Shown: positions 18,555 through 27,303, numbered from the stretch's first letter. The stretch is 64,000 nucleotides of DNA from Sphaerisporangium perillae (GCF_023276435.1 NZ_JALLPO010000029.1:1-64000), one strand, 5' to 3'. The notes: generated by a model not told the origin, from the letters alone. A program made the numbers and translations.

Positions 18555-19238
18555 TCACGGTTTGACCAGCGCGTATCCGACGCCGTGGACGGTACGGACG
18601 ATCCCGGCGCCGAGCTTGCGGCGCAGCGCGCGTACATGACTGTCGACTGTGCGGGTGGCCGCGGCCTCGGAGAAGCCCCAGATGTCGGAGAGCAGCCGTT
18701 CCCGCTCGAAGACGTGTCCGGGACGTTCCGCGAGCCGCCGGAGCAGGTCGAACTCCGTGCGGGTCAGCTGGGCCTCCACCCCGCGGACGAAGACCCGGCG
18801 CTCGGCGGTGTTGATCTCCACGTCGCCGGCGCGGATGACCGTGTCCTCGTGGGCGAGCTGGGCCGCCCGCTCGACCCTGCGCAGCAGGGCGTGGATCCTG
18901 GCCACCAGCTCGCGCATGCTGAACGGCTTGGTGAGGTAGTCATCGGCGCCGACGCCGAGCCCGACGAGCAGGTCGGTCTCCTCGCCGAGGGCGGTCAGCA
19001 TCAGCACCGGGACCGGGCGCGCGGCCTGCATGCGCCGGCACACCTCGACGCCGTCCAGGCGCGGCAGCAGCCTGTCGAGCACCACCAGATCGGGTTCGGC
19101 CCGCGCGTACGCCGCGAGGGCCTCCTCACCGTCCTCGGCGATCCGCACGTCGAAGCCCTCGGCCAGGAGCCGGCTCCGTACGGCGAGGGCGATGGTGCTG
19201 TCGTCTTCGACCACGAGGATGCGCCGCTGGTCTGTCAC
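18555..19238 (-). CDS. OmpR/PhoB family response regulator
   Basis: 227 residues. Receiver domain: RILVVEDDS, phosphoacceptor Asp in DLVVLDRLLPRLDG, TALGEE, and Lys in DYLTKPFSMREL. C-terminal winged helix: LTRTEFDLLRRLAERPG, FERERLLSDIWG, TVDSHVRALRRKLG, IVRTVHGVGYAL. GTG 19238 gives a normal N-terminus (TDQRRILVV); the in-frame upstream extension to 19280 looks spurious. The kinase fusion starts ~120 bp downstream on the same strand, so they form a two-component pair. Near-repeats of GGAGGCCACGCT around 18440-18490 lie in the gap. Confidence 0.92.
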   Translation of the reverse strand: MTDQRRILVVEDDSTIALAVRSRLLAEGFDVRIAEDGEEALAAYARAEPDLVVLDRLLPRLDGVEVCRRMQAARPVPVLMLTALGEETDLLVGLGVGADDYLTKPFSMRELVARIHALLRRVERAAQLAHEDTVIRAGDVEINTAERRVFVRGVEAQLTRTEFDLLRRLAERPGHVFERERLLSDIWGFSEAAATRTVDSHVRALRRKLGAGIVRTVHGVGYALVKP

Positions 19239-19320
19239 GAACGGAAGCCTAGAACCGACTCGTGCAGAGGATCCGGCCACATATGTGTAGATCTCATGCA
19301 GTCCTTGGTTAGCTTGGCGC

Positions 19321-20211
19321 GTGACGAGATCTCTGGATGTCTCCGCCTATCTTCGCCGCCTCGGGCTGGACGGGCTCGCCGGGCCGCCGAGCGTGGAGTC
19401 GCTGGCGCGGTTGCACGCGGCCCACGTCGAGCGGGTGCCGTACGAGTACTTCCACATCTGGCTGGACCAGCCCACCTCGGTGGAACCGCTGGAGTCGGCC
19501 GGTCGCATCCTGCGAAGGAGAGGCGGCTACTGCTTTCATCTGAACGGCGCCTTCTCGCTCCTGCTGGCGAACCTCGGATACCAGGTGACCCGGCACGTGG
19601 GCGGGGTGCAGGGTTCGGCGAGCGGGCCCGCCGGAGCCACGGGCAACCATCTGGCGCTCACCGTGTCGGGGCTGCCCTCGGCTCGATGCCCGGCCGGGGT
19701 GTGGTTCGTCGACCTCGGCCTGGGGGACGCCCTCCACGAGCCGCTCCCGCTGGTCGAGGGCACCTACCGGCAGGGACCGTTCGAGTACCGCCTGCGGCCC
19801 TCGGAGGCAGAGCCGGGCGGCTGGCGGTTCGACCACGATCCGCGTGGCGCCTTCCTCGGGATGGATTTCCGTCCTGAGCCGGCGCGGATGTCGGCTTTCA
19901 CGGCCAAGCATCAGGAGTTGTCGACCTCGCCGGAGTCGAGTTTCCGGCAGGTGCTGTGCGTGCAGCGACGCGACGCCGCCGGGGTCGACAACCTGCGCGG
20001 CCTGAACCTGATCCGGCTCGGCTCGGAGGAGGGGACGTCGGTCCTTTCGACCCGTCGTGACTACTTCGAGGCACTGGCCGACATTTTCGGGCTCACCCTG
20101 GACGAGGTCCCCCCGGAGCTGAAGGCCGGCCTGTGGAGGCGGCTGAGCGAGGCGCACGAGAAGTGGCTCGCGACCTCGGCGGCCAAGGACCCGGCAGGCA
20201 CGGGCGGCTGA
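19321..20211 (+). CDS. nat: Arylamine N-acetyltransferase
   Basis: 296 residues, close to the usual NAT length. It transfers acetyl or acyl groups from CoA to arylamines or related amines. The catalytic triad is visible: Cys 71 in RRGGYCFHLN, His 110 in GNHLAL and Asp 131 in WFVDLGLGD. The N-terminal helical part (VSAYLRRLGLDG) is typical. The start is GTG 19321. It lies alone on the + strand, divergent from the response regulator and convergent with a decayed WbqC gene. NAT homologues in rifamycin-type clusters close macrolactams, but nothing here suggests that. Confidence 0.93.
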   Translation: MTRSLDVSAYLRRLGLDGLAGPPSVESLARLHAAHVERVPYEYFHIWLDQPTSVEPLESAGRILRRRGGYCFHLNGAFSLLLANLGYQVTRHVGGVQGSASGPAGATGNHLALTVSGLPSARCPAGVWFVDLGLGDALHEPLPLVEGTYRQGPFEYRLRPSEAEPGGWRFDHDPRGAFLGMDFRPEPARMSAFTAKHQELSTSPESSFRQVLCVQRRDAAGVDNLRGLNLIRLGSEEGTSVLSTRRDYFEALADIFGLTLDEVPPELKAGLWRRLSEAHEKWLATSAAKDPAGTGG

Positions 20212-20251
20212 CCGCGGAAGAGCTTGGAGCACCTGATGGCGCGCATGAGCC

Positions 20252-20443
20252 CGGGACGGTGAGCCCCTGGCGCCGCTGCGGGTCGTTCAGGGGCGCCAGG
20301 CGGGCGCGGTGCCGGTAGTCGCGGCGGGTGAACTGGACGTCGTCCAGGACGATCCAGCAGTCCGCCGCGAACACCTTGGCCAGCGTGGTCAGCCGCGGGA
20401 AGAGGTTGGCTGGTGGATCGCGCACAGCCCGCCGGGCGGGGGC
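20252..20443 (-). pseudogene. WbqC-like gene fragment, frameshifted and truncated
   Basis: The minus strand encodes the start of a WbqC-family protein in two frames: CAIHQP in one, then NLFPRLTTLAKVFAADCW and IVLDDVQFTRRDYRHRARL in the next. One base is missing between them (in CCAGCCAACCTC, about 20410). Homology stops after DPQRRQGLTVP, about 55 residues in, against roughly 200 or more in intact members, and what follows is antisense of the NAT gene. No proper start is seen; the fragment begins right after the YdcF stop. Intact WbqC proteins lie in polysaccharide biosynthesis loci. This is a remnant of a gene that once followed ydcF. Confidence 0.75.
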
Positions 20444-20446
20444 AGA

Positions 20447-21121
20447 TCAGGGCTTGAGGAGACGGCTGGTGAATCCAGCGGCAAGGAGAGATCCATAAGC
20501 GGCATGCACCTCCTCTGGGACGTCCTGGGCGATCGCGAACCCGAGCTTGGAATACTCGATCACCCGCTGCAGGTCGCCGACGAGCATGTCGATGACGAGC
20601 CTGTCGTCGCCGATGCTCTTGAGGTAGTCGTCGAACTCCAGCGGTTCTGACGCGCAGATCGCCTCGACCTCGGGCCACAGTTTGCGGGCGGTGGCGAAGG
20701 AGCGGCGCTGCATATACGGCTTGGAGATCAGCAGCACCGTGGTGGGTGTGACCCCGGCCGAGGCCAGGACCTCGCGGGAGAAGGTGATGTTCTGGCCGGT
20801 GTTGCCCGCGTTGGGCTCCAGCAGGATCGCCGAGTCCGGGACACCGAGTTCGAGGGCGTGCTCGCGAAAGTGCACGGCTTCGCCGCGCGGGAAGCGGGCG
20901 GCGGTGGTGGGGCTGTTGCCACCGGTGAACACCAGGACGGGAAAAAGCCCGGCGACATACAACTCGGCGGCAAAGGCCGCGACCCCGAGGTCGTGGCTAC
21001 CGAGTCCGATCGCGGCGTCGACCGGCCGCATATCGTGGCGCATCTGGTGGTAGTCCCAGATCAGCTTGGCCTGCTCCCGCTGGTCTCCGGTGATGGCCTG
21101 CTGGTTGTCCGTCACGCGCAT
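20447..21121 (-). CDS. YdcF/SanA family (DUF218) protein
   Basis: 224 residues of the ElyC/SanA/YdcF family. It shows IGLGSHDLGVAAFAAELY, the motif VLVFTGGNSPTT, FREHALELGVPDSAILLE, NTGQNITFSREVL and VLLISKPYMQRRSF. Some members act in cell-envelope polysaccharide metabolism and YdcF binds S-adenosylmethionine; the reaction here is unknown. There is no N-terminal membrane anchor, so it is probably cytoplasmic. ATG 21121 is preceded by AGGGAG. The WbqC fragment directly follows, suggesting a former two-gene operon. Confidence 0.8.
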   Translation of the reverse strand: MRVTDNQQAITGDQREQAKLIWDYHQMRHDMRPVDAAIGLGSHDLGVAAFAAELYVAGLFPVLVFTGGNSPTTAARFPRGEAVHFREHALELGVPDSAILLEPNAGNTGQNITFSREVLASAGVTPTTVLLISKPYMQRRSFATARKLWPEVEAICASEPLEFDDYLKSIGDDRLVIDMLVGDLQRVIEYSKLGFAIAQDVPEEVHAAYGSLLAAGFTSRLLKP

Positions 21122-21176
21122 GTCTCCCTGATCACCGTCGCCGAGGGGCGGATGCCCCCCTCTCGCTAGCCGGAAA

Positions 21177-22238
21177 CTACCTGGACACCTCGAAGTGGAT
21201 CTCGTCGCGCCCCAGCTCGCCGTCGCACGCCCGGCAGAGCAGCACCGGGTGCAGGCGTGCGCCGCAGGGCCCGTGCGTGATGATCAGGCCGGTGTGCTCG
21301 GGGGCGGGCAGCTCCCGCTGGGCCCAGTCGGCGAGGAAGGCGAAGACCTCGAAGAAGGCCAGTCCCTTGTCGGTGAGCCGGTAGAGGCGGCAGGAGTCCG
21401 CCGCGAGCACCCCGAGGTCGACGAACAGCTTCAGCCGGGTGGCCAGGACGGAAGGCGCGATGCCCAGCTCGTGCTGGAAGTCGACGAACCGCTTGACGCC
21501 GAGGAGCGCCGCGGCCAGGACCGCCGTGCTCCAGCGGTCACCGAGGATCTCCATCGAGTGGGGGCAGTAGCCGAGGTAGTCGGTCCTGTCGTCGCCGCGC
21601 AGGGTGCGGCGATGGTGGCGCGGCAGGCCGATGCGCGCGATCGACACCTGCGGGCCACGCTCGGTGGAGGTGTCCCTGGCGCTCATCGGCTCCCGGCAGG
21701 CTCCGCAGACCAGGTAGGGACGGGCTTCGTGACCACAGGTGTCGTGGATCAGCGTGAGCAGGCCGGGCCGGTCGGCCCAGTCGCGCTCCCAGCCGTGGAT
21801 GGCGACGAGGAAGGACCACAACCGCAGGCCGGCGCCGGTCAGGCGGTACTCGTAGCGCGTGCGGCCGTCGCGGTAGGCCGCCGGGGTGAAGATGCCGTGC
21901 CGGACGAGCTCCTTCAACCGGGCCGCGAGCACGGACTCGGAGATGCCGAGCTCGTCGCGCCACCCGGCGAAGGTGCGGATGCGCAGGAGGAAGGCGCACT
22001 CGAGGATCAGCAGGACCCAGCGGTCCCCGAGGATGCCTAGGGCGCGGCCGATGGCGCTGCGTTCGCAGGCGTCCGCCTCGCCCGCCGGGCCATCCTGGGG
22101 TGCGTGCCGGGGTACCAGATTTTCCCGGCAATAACCCTTTTCGGTGATATTCCTCGCAGAAATGCCATATTTACTGACATCTTGCCCAGCCTCGGCCGGG
22201 CACGCGCCGACCTTGGCCGATAACTCCTTGGTGTCCAC
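21177..22238 (-). CDS. Tandem HxlR-type regulator (two fused winged helices)
   Basis: 353 residues holding two HxlR domains. The first (about 55-155) reads IGRALGILGDRWVLLIL, ISESVLAARLKELVRHG, YEYRLTGAG; the second (about 220-310) reads HSMEILGDRWSTAVL, IAPSVLATRLKLFVDLG, LYRLTDKGL. Each is followed by a similar Cys-rich tail: DTCGHEARPYLVCGACREPM and GPCGARLHPVLLCRACDGEL, which may bind metal. HxlR proteins normally have one domain of 100-130 residues and act as dimers, so this looks like an intramolecular dimer. The start is GTG 22238 with a weak ribosome binding site. It is divergent from an LLM oxidoreductase across a 286-bp gap that may hold its operator. Confidence 0.88.
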   Translation of the reverse strand: MDTKELSAKVGACPAEAGQDVSKYGISARNITEKGYCRENLVPRHAPQDGPAGEADACERSAIGRALGILGDRWVLLILECAFLLRIRTFAGWRDELGISESVLAARLKELVRHGIFTPAAYRDGRTRYEYRLTGAGLRLWSFLVAIHGWERDWADRPGLLTLIHDTCGHEARPYLVCGACREPMSARDTSTERGPQVSIARIGLPRHHRRTLRGDDRTDYLGYCPHSMEILGDRWSTAVLAAALLGVKRFVDFQHELGIAPSVLATRLKLFVDLGVLAADSCRLYRLTDKGLAFFEVFAFLADWAQRELPAPEHTGLIITHGPCGARLHPVLLCRACDGELGRDEIHFEVSR

Positions 22239-22524
22239 CGCGCCAACTCTAAACAGCGCCTCCGGCCTTGAGGACAGCCCGGCGCATTGCTAGCTGGCTT
22301 TTTTCACCGTAGCTTCCAGGGATGATCGAGAACCCGGTCGCGGCCGAGAAGGTCAGACGGGCCGGGCTCGGCGTACGAGCGTCGCAACCGGCTGATGAAC
22401 CTCTCGCTGGACAGTGGTGGAGAACACTTCTCATGGGGTTGACTAAGCGTCTCGCAAAGACGGTGTCGGGGGCGTGCCACGCGAGGCACCATGGGCTCCC
22501 CGGGTAATGGCAGGAGCGTTACAC

Positions 22525-23469
22525 ATGAGGCTCAGCGTCTCCGTCGGGCTGTGGCAGGACCGCCCGGCCGGCGAGGCGGTGCGGACCGCTCAGATCGCGG
22601 ACGAGCACGGCTATCCCGAGGTGTGGGTGGGCGAGACGGCGACCTACGACGCCTTCGCGCTGGCCACGGCGATCGGCGCGCGGACTCGCCACGTCGCGCT
22701 CACCGTCGGGCCGCTGGCGGTGAGTGTGCGCGATCCCATGACGATCGCGAGGGGAGCCGCCTCCGTCGCGGACCTCACCGGCAGGCAGGTCGGCGTCGCG
22801 CTCGGCACGTCCACCCCCCGGATCGTCCAGGACTGGCACGGCCGGTCCAGGGCCGGGGCCGGCGCGGCGCTGCGCGAGGCCGTCCAGGCGCTGCGGCCCC
22901 TGCTCGACGGCGAGCGGTCGGAGTTCACCGGCGAGCACGTCGCCAGCAAGGGGTACCGGCTGCGGCTGCCCGCTCCCCGGTCCGAGCTCACGGTCGCCGC
23001 CTTCGGCCCGGCGGCGGTCCAGACCGCCGCGCTGGCGGACCGCATGGTGCTCAACCTGCTCACCCCCGCCTCCGCCGCCCGGCTGATCACCGACCTGCGG
23101 CTGCTCACCCCCACGACCCGGGTGGCCGCGTGGGTCGCGGCCGCCGTCGACCCCGATCCGGCGGCGATCGAGCAGATCCGCGGGGCCGTGGTGCCCTACG
23201 TCGGCGCGCCAGGGTACGGCGAGATGTTCGCCGAGGCCGGCTTCGGGGACGTGGTGGCCTACGCCCGCACCGGGCCGCACCCCCGCGAACTGCTCGCCGC
23301 CATCCCCGACGACCTGCTGGAGTCGGTCGCCCTGATCGGCGACTCGGTGGAGATCATGGACCGCCTCGACGCCTACGCGGAGGCGGGCGTGGACGAGGTC
23401 GCGCTGGTGCCCGCCAGCACCGACGCCGACCCCTGCGGCGAGGCCACACTCAAGGCCCTCGCCGACTGA
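22525..23469 (+). CDS. LLM class (F420-dependent type) oxidoreductase
   Basis: 314-residue bacterial luciferase-like TIM-barrel protein. Signatures: AQIADEHGYPEVWVGE, TRHVALTVGPLAVSVRDP and LTGRQVGVALGTS. Actinobacterial members usually use coenzyme F420 for hydride transfer; the substrate is unknown. ATG 22525 follows AGGAG at good spacing and starts the conserved first strand (LSVSVGLW). Divergent from the double-HxlR regulator, which is a plausible controller. Downstream is an unrelated small membrane protein. Confidence 0.85.
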   Translation: MRLSVSVGLWQDRPAGEAVRTAQIADEHGYPEVWVGETATYDAFALATAIGARTRHVALTVGPLAVSVRDPMTIARGAASVADLTGRQVGVALGTSTPRIVQDWHGRSRAGAGAALREAVQALRPLLDGERSEFTGEHVASKGYRLRLPAPRSELTVAAFGPAAVQTAALADRMVLNLLTPASAARLITDLRLLTPTTRVAAWVAAAVDPDPAAIEQIRGAVVPYVGAPGYGEMFAEAGFGDVVAYARTGPHPRELLAAIPDDLLESVALIGDSVEIMDRLDAYAEAGVDEVALVPASTDADPCGEATLKALAD

Positions 23470-23566
23470 CCGTCTGCGGAACTCCACCCGCACGGCCACA
23501 CGTTGAGGGGACGACGCAGAATGGGCGGTGGGGATCCCCCCGCCCGGCGAACAGAAAGGCCCGGCA

Positions 23567-23758
23567 ATGTCGCCACTGTCTAAGTACTACGTGGGCGCGG
23601 CAATCGCCTCGATCCTCGCCCTACTCCTGCTGCCGTCGCTGGTGGCCTGGATCCTGGTGATCGCCGTGCTGGCCGGCCCGGTGGCGGTCTACTTCATGCT
23701 GGACGAGTCGCAGCGCACCCGGCTGCGCCGGATCCGCCGCCGCCAGATCGGCCGCTGA
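23567..23758 (+). CDS. Small membrane protein
   Basis: 63 residues with two hydrophobic segments (YYVGAAIASILALLLLP and WILVIAVLAGPVAVYFML) and a very basic tail (RTRLRRIRRRQIGR). Unknown function. ATG 23567 has AAAGG upstream. Hairpins follow at 23775-23809 and 23869-23887. Confidence 0.65.
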   Translation: MSPLSKYYVGAAIASILALLLLPSLVAWILVIAVLAGPVAVYFMLDESQRTRLRRIRRRQIGR

Positions 23759-23774
23759 CCACCCCGGTGGCGAC

Positions 23775-23887
23775 CGCGTGACCGGACGGGCCGACCGTCC
23801 TGTCACGCGATCACGCCGTTCCCGGCCGTCGCGGTCAACACCCGGCCTCTCGACGGCCGCCGGGGGAAGGCCCGGTTTCGCCGGGCC
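23775..23887. terminator. Two hairpins between convergent genes
   Basis: Hairpin 1: arms CGCGTGAC (23775-23782) and GTCACGCG (23802-23809) with a further inner GGACGG/CCGTCC stem. Hairpin 2: GGCCCGG (23869-23875) and CCGGGCC (23881-23887). They lie between the small membrane gene (+) and the DUF3817 gene (-), so bidirectional termination is likely. Confidence 0.65.
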
Positions 23888-23898
23888 GATGCCGCTGG

Positions 23899-24219
23899 TC
23901 AGGCGGTGGCGACGGCGATCTGCTCCTGGACCCGCTGGGTCACCTTGCGCTCGATCACGAACGACAGGAACGGGATGGTGCCGGCGAGCAGCACACCAAG
24001 GGTGTACGGCCAGGACCAGCGCGCCTTGAGCCCGAGGTTGAGCGCGGTCAGAAGGTACACGGCATAGATGAAGCCGTGCACGGGGCCGACGATGGCGACG
24101 GGTGTGGCGTTGTCGAAGCCGTATTTCACGACCATGGCGGCCACGAGGGCGAGCAGCATGCAGCCGACGACGTAAGCCATCACCCGGAAGGGCTTGAGCG
24201 CGGATTCCACGACGATCAT
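23899..24219 (-). CDS. DUF3817 family membrane protein
   Basis: 106 residues with about three membrane segments: FRVMAYVVGCMLLALVAAMV, PVHGFIYAVYLLTALNL and YTLGVLLAGTIPFLSFVIE. The segment GPVHGFIYAVY is typical of DUF3817, a family often found beside respiratory genes in actinobacteria. ATG 24219 is preceded by GAGG; the longer in-frame extension upstream overlaps SURF1 and is rejected. It lies 49 bp after SURF1 on the same strand, probably one operon. Function is unknown; a link to cytochrome oxidase assembly is inferred only from context. Confidence 0.85.
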   Translation of the reverse strand: MIVVESALKPFRVMAYVVGCMLLALVAAMVVKYGFDNATPVAIVGPVHGFIYAVYLLTALNLGLKARWSWPYTLGVLLAGTIPFLSFVIERKVTQRVQEQIAVATA

Positions 24220-24268
24220 TACCTCGCTTGCAGAGCGGTCACCACACGATATCCCGGTAGGAGGGTGG

Positions 24269-25210
24269 TCACTCCTGCGGGGACGCGCCGCCCGGCCGGG
24301 GACCGCCACCCAGGGCGTTCGCGGAGACCTCTGCGGCCTCCCCTGGGGCTTCGTCCGGAGCCTCGCCGGTGGCACCGCCATCCGGACCCTCCCGCGGGTC
24401 CTTCCCGGTAAAGCCATCCGAATCGTCCTGCGGGGTCTCCCCGGCGCGGGCGGTGCGCAGCGCGTCCCGGACGAAGTGGAACCACATGAACACCGCGAAC
24501 CCCGCGAAGATCCACCACTGGGCCGCATAGGCGAGGTTGCGCCAGCTGAAGCCGCCGCCCTCGCTGGGCGGGGGAACGTCCACCGGGCGCGCGTCCGGCG
24601 TCGCCGAGGCGGGCCGCTCCGCCGCCACCGGCCCGGTGGCGACGACGAAGCCGTCCCGCAGCCGGACGTCACGCCAGACGTTGACCAGCTCGGCGGTCGA
24701 GACGGTGGCCACCTGGCCCGCCGGGAGCGGCGAGGTGCGCCGCTTGGCGAAGTCGGTGGGCTCGGAGGGCTGGACCCGTCCGGCCACGGTCACCGTTCCT
24801 GCGGGGACGGCCGTCGCGGGGTCGGTGGCGGAGGGAACCCAGCCGCGGACCACCGGCATCCGCGTCCCGTCGGCGAGCAGGAGCGGGGTGAGCAGCCAGT
24901 AGCCGCCGTCCTTGACCGCGCCGCCGCCCGACTCCACGGTCGGCGTCCGTTCGGCCACCAGGAGCTGCCGGGACGCGTCGAAGATGCCCCGCGCGGTGAC
25001 GCGGCGGCTGATGGCCTCGACCGGCACGCGCTCGCCGGCCCGGACCAGGCTGGTCAGCGCGACGGGGGCGGGGTCGAGAATGGCGTGCGGCTTCGCGGAG
25101 TCCTCGAACACCCCGAGCTGCCAGCGGCCGAGAAAGGCGAACGAGATCAGCACCGCGATCGTGACCAGGTGAAGGCCCACGAGACGGGGCGACAACAGCG
25201 TCCGCAGCAT
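24269..25210 (-). CDS. SURF1 family cytochrome oxidase biogenesis protein
   Basis: 313 residues. SURF1 layout: an N-terminal membrane helix (LHLVTIAVLISFAFLGRWQL), an extracytoplasmic domain with DGGYWLLTPLLLADG and VVRGWVP, and a second helix near residue 250 (LAYAAQWWIFAGFAVFMWF). The family helps insert heme a or assemble the aa3 oxidase. A ~55-residue acidic, Pro/Gly-rich tail with repeats of the DGG/GEA type follows the last helix. ATG 25210. It is followed by the DUF3817 gene. Confidence 0.88.
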   Translation of the reverse strand: MLRTLLSPRLVGLHLVTIAVLISFAFLGRWQLGVFEDSAKPHAILDPAPVALTSLVRAGERVPVEAISRRVTARGIFDASRQLLVAERTPTVESGGGAVKDGGYWLLTPLLLADGTRMPVVRGWVPSATDPATAVPAGTVTVAGRVQPSEPTDFAKRRTSPLPAGQVATVSTAELVNVWRDVRLRDGFVVATGPVAAERPASATPDARPVDVPPPSEGGGFSWRNLAYAAQWWIFAGFAVFMWFHFVRDALRTARAGETPQDDSDGFTGKDPREGPDGGATGEAPDEAPGEAAEVSANALGGGPRPGGASPQE

Positions 25211-25353
25211 GTGACCACGCTATCCGCCCGGGCCGGTGGTCCCGCCCTCCGGTCCTGTCTCCCCTCGCCGGGATCACGCCCGGGGCCGAGCGCGTAAGGC
25301 CGAACTGGCATAAACGACGTCAAGGCACCTTTGAGGTGGCTAAAGTTCCTCCC

Positions 25354-25524
25354 ATGTCGGAACCTCAAATTGATCCTGCGGGCAACACCCAGCAGTTCAA
25401 GGCCTTCGCCCAGCGCCAGGAGCCGGAGGCCGCCGCGCCGCAGCGGTCGCGGCTGATCCCCATCATCGCCGTGGTGGCCGCGGTCATCGTGGTCGCCGTG
25501 GTGGTCTTCCTGCTCGTCCGGTAA
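25354..25524 (+). CDS. Small single-pass membrane protein
   Basis: 56 residues: a polar N-terminus (SEPQIDPAGNTQQFKAF) and one C-terminal membrane helix (IIAVVAAVIVVAVVVFLLV). Divergent from SURF1. Unknown function. ATG 25354 is chosen; an in-frame ATG at 25336 would add six residues. Confidence 0.65.
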   Translation: MSEPQIDPAGNTQQFKAFAQRQEPEAAAPQRSRLIPIIAVVAAVIVVAVVVFLLVR

Positions 25525-25624
25525 GACCCCGCGCGTAGGTGCCCCGCGCCGTCGGCCGTCCGCCGTCGGCGCTTTCACCGTGCCCGGAATCGGGGCTGGA
25601 CCACGGAGGCCTCCCCACGCTTCA

Positions 25625-25643
25625 ATTGGATTGACAATCCAAT
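25625..25643. promoter_or_regulatory. 19-bp palindromic operator before the monooxygenase
   Basis: Perfect inverted repeat ATTGGATTG-A-CAATCCAAT ending 18 bp before the monooxygenase start and immediately before its ribosome binding site. The form is typical of TetR-family operators. No TetR gene is adjacent. Confidence 0.8.
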
Positions 25644-25661
25644 ATGGGTGGAGGAGATGGA

Positions 25662-27125
25662 ATGGCGGCCGCAGGTCCCGGTATCACGATCATCGGCTCC
25701 GGCTTCGCCGGTCTCTGCATGGCGATCAAGCTCAAGGAGGCCGGGTACCACGACTTCGTCATCCTCGAGAAGGCCGCAGATCTCGGCGGCACCTGGCGGG
25801 AGAACACCTACCCCGGATGCGCCTGTGACGTCCCCTCCCCCATGTACTCCTTCTCCTTCGACCTCAACCCCGACTGGTCGCACCTCTTCGCCCCCCGCGA
25901 GGAGATCTGGGAGTACATGCGCGCCTGCGCCGCCAAGTACGGGCTCACGCCGCACCTCCGCTTCGGCAAGGAGGTCTGCGGGCTGGAGTACCAGGACGGC
26001 GAGCACCGCTGGCGGGTGAACACCGAGGACGGCGAGACGTTCACGACGAACGCGGTCGTCGCCGGCATCGGCGGCCTGCACATCCCCTCCCTGCCCGAGA
26101 TCCCCGGGCGCGAGGCCTTCGCCGGACGGTCCTTCCACTCCGCCGGCTGGGACCACTCCTATGACCTGACCGGCAAGCGCGTCGCGGTCATCGGCACCGG
26201 CGCCTCCGCGATCCAGTTCATACCGAAGATCGCCCCCAAGGTGGAGCGGCTGCACGTCTTCCAGCGGACGGCCCCGTGGATCCAGCCCAAGCCCGACATC
26301 TCCCTATCGGCGCGGACGAGGCGGACGCTCCGGGCACTTCCCCTGGCCCGCCGCGCGCTGCGCGACGCGGTCTACTGGCTGCTCGAGACCCGCGCCCTGG
26401 GGTTCACGGTCGACCCTCGCCTGATGAAGGCGCACCAGATCGTCGCCGAGCGGCACCTCGCCGCCCAGGTGCCCGACCCGGCGCTACGCGCCAGGCTGAC
26501 GCCCGACTACACGATCGGCTGCAAGCGCATCCTGCTCTCCGACGACTACTACCCGACCCTCTGCCGCGACAACGTCGAACTGGTCACCGACCACATCACC
26601 GAGATCCGCCCGCACTCGATCGTCGACGCCACCGGCCGCGAGCACCCCGTGGACGTCATCATCTACGGGACGGGCTTCAAGGTCACCGAGGCGCTGGCCG
26701 AACAGCGGATCGTCGGCAGGAACGGGATGAAGCTCCAGGAGGCCTGGCGGGACGGCATCCAGGCCTACCTCGGCACCGTCACCGCGGGGTTCCCCAACCT
26801 GTTCTTCCTGCTCGGCCCGAACACCGGGCTCGGGCACAACTCGGTCGTCTTCATGATCGAGGCCCAGGTGAGGTACATCATGTCCTGCCTGCGCCTGCTC
26901 TCGACGACCCGGGCGCGGGCCCTCGACGTCCTGCCCTCGGCCGAGCGGGCGTACAACGACAGGCTCCAGCGGCGGCTGTCGCGCCTCGTCTGGTCCGAAG
27001 GCGGCTGCGTCAGCTGGTACCTCGACGACCAGGGCAGGAACCGGACCCTCTGGCCCGGCTTCACCTTCGAATTCTGGGCCCGCACCCGGACCGCCAAACC
27101 CACCGCCTACGAACTCATCCCCTGA
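25662..27125 (+). CDS. Baeyer-Villiger-type flavin monooxygenase
   Basis: 487 residues. Two dinucleotide-binding motifs: GSGFAG (FAD) near residue 14 and GTGASA (NADPH) near residue 180. The Baeyer-Villiger fingerprint FxGxxxHxxxW is present as FAGRSFHSAGWD, and GGTWRENTYPGCACD is typical. These enzymes oxidise ketones to esters or lactones using NADPH and oxygen; the substrate is unknown. ATG 25662 follows AGGAG; an upstream ATG at 25644 overlaps the operator. It stands alone, and its start is overshadowed by a perfect 19-bp palindrome, so a repressor likely controls it. Confidence 0.9.
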   Translation: MAAAGPGITIIGSGFAGLCMAIKLKEAGYHDFVILEKAADLGGTWRENTYPGCACDVPSPMYSFSFDLNPDWSHLFAPREEIWEYMRACAAKYGLTPHLRFGKEVCGLEYQDGEHRWRVNTEDGETFTTNAVVAGIGGLHIPSLPEIPGREAFAGRSFHSAGWDHSYDLTGKRVAVIGTGASAIQFIPKIAPKVERLHVFQRTAPWIQPKPDISLSARTRRTLRALPLARRALRDAVYWLLETRALGFTVDPRLMKAHQIVAERHLAAQVPDPALRARLTPDYTIGCKRILLSDDYYPTLCRDNVELVTDHITEIRPHSIVDATGREHPVDVIIYGTGFKVTEALAEQRIVGRNGMKLQEAWRDGIQAYLGTVTAGFPNLFFLLGPNTGLGHNSVVFMIEAQVRYIMSCLRLLSTTRARALDVLPSAERAYNDRLQRRLSRLVWSEGGCVSWYLDDQGRNRTLWPGFTFEFWARTRTAKPTAYELIP

Positions 27126-27136
27126 CCCCCACCACC

Positions 27137-27303
27137 GGACACCCGCCGGCGCAACCACCCCACTGACCCGCCTCCCCGAAACACCCCACCCCACCGCCGG
27201 ACACCCGCCTCCCCGAAACACCCACCCCACCGCCGGACACCCGCCGGCGCAACCACGCCACTGACCCGCCTCCCTGGAACACCCCACCCCACCGCCGGAC
27301 ACC
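27137..27303. repeat. C-rich direct repeats after the monooxygenase
   Basis: Two ~69-bp near-identical copies (27137-27205 and 27235-27303) beginning GGACACCCGCCGGCGCAACC, with a partial third copy between. Strongly C-rich on the + strand, starting 11 bp after the stop. Could act in Rho-dependent termination (inference). Confidence 0.85.
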
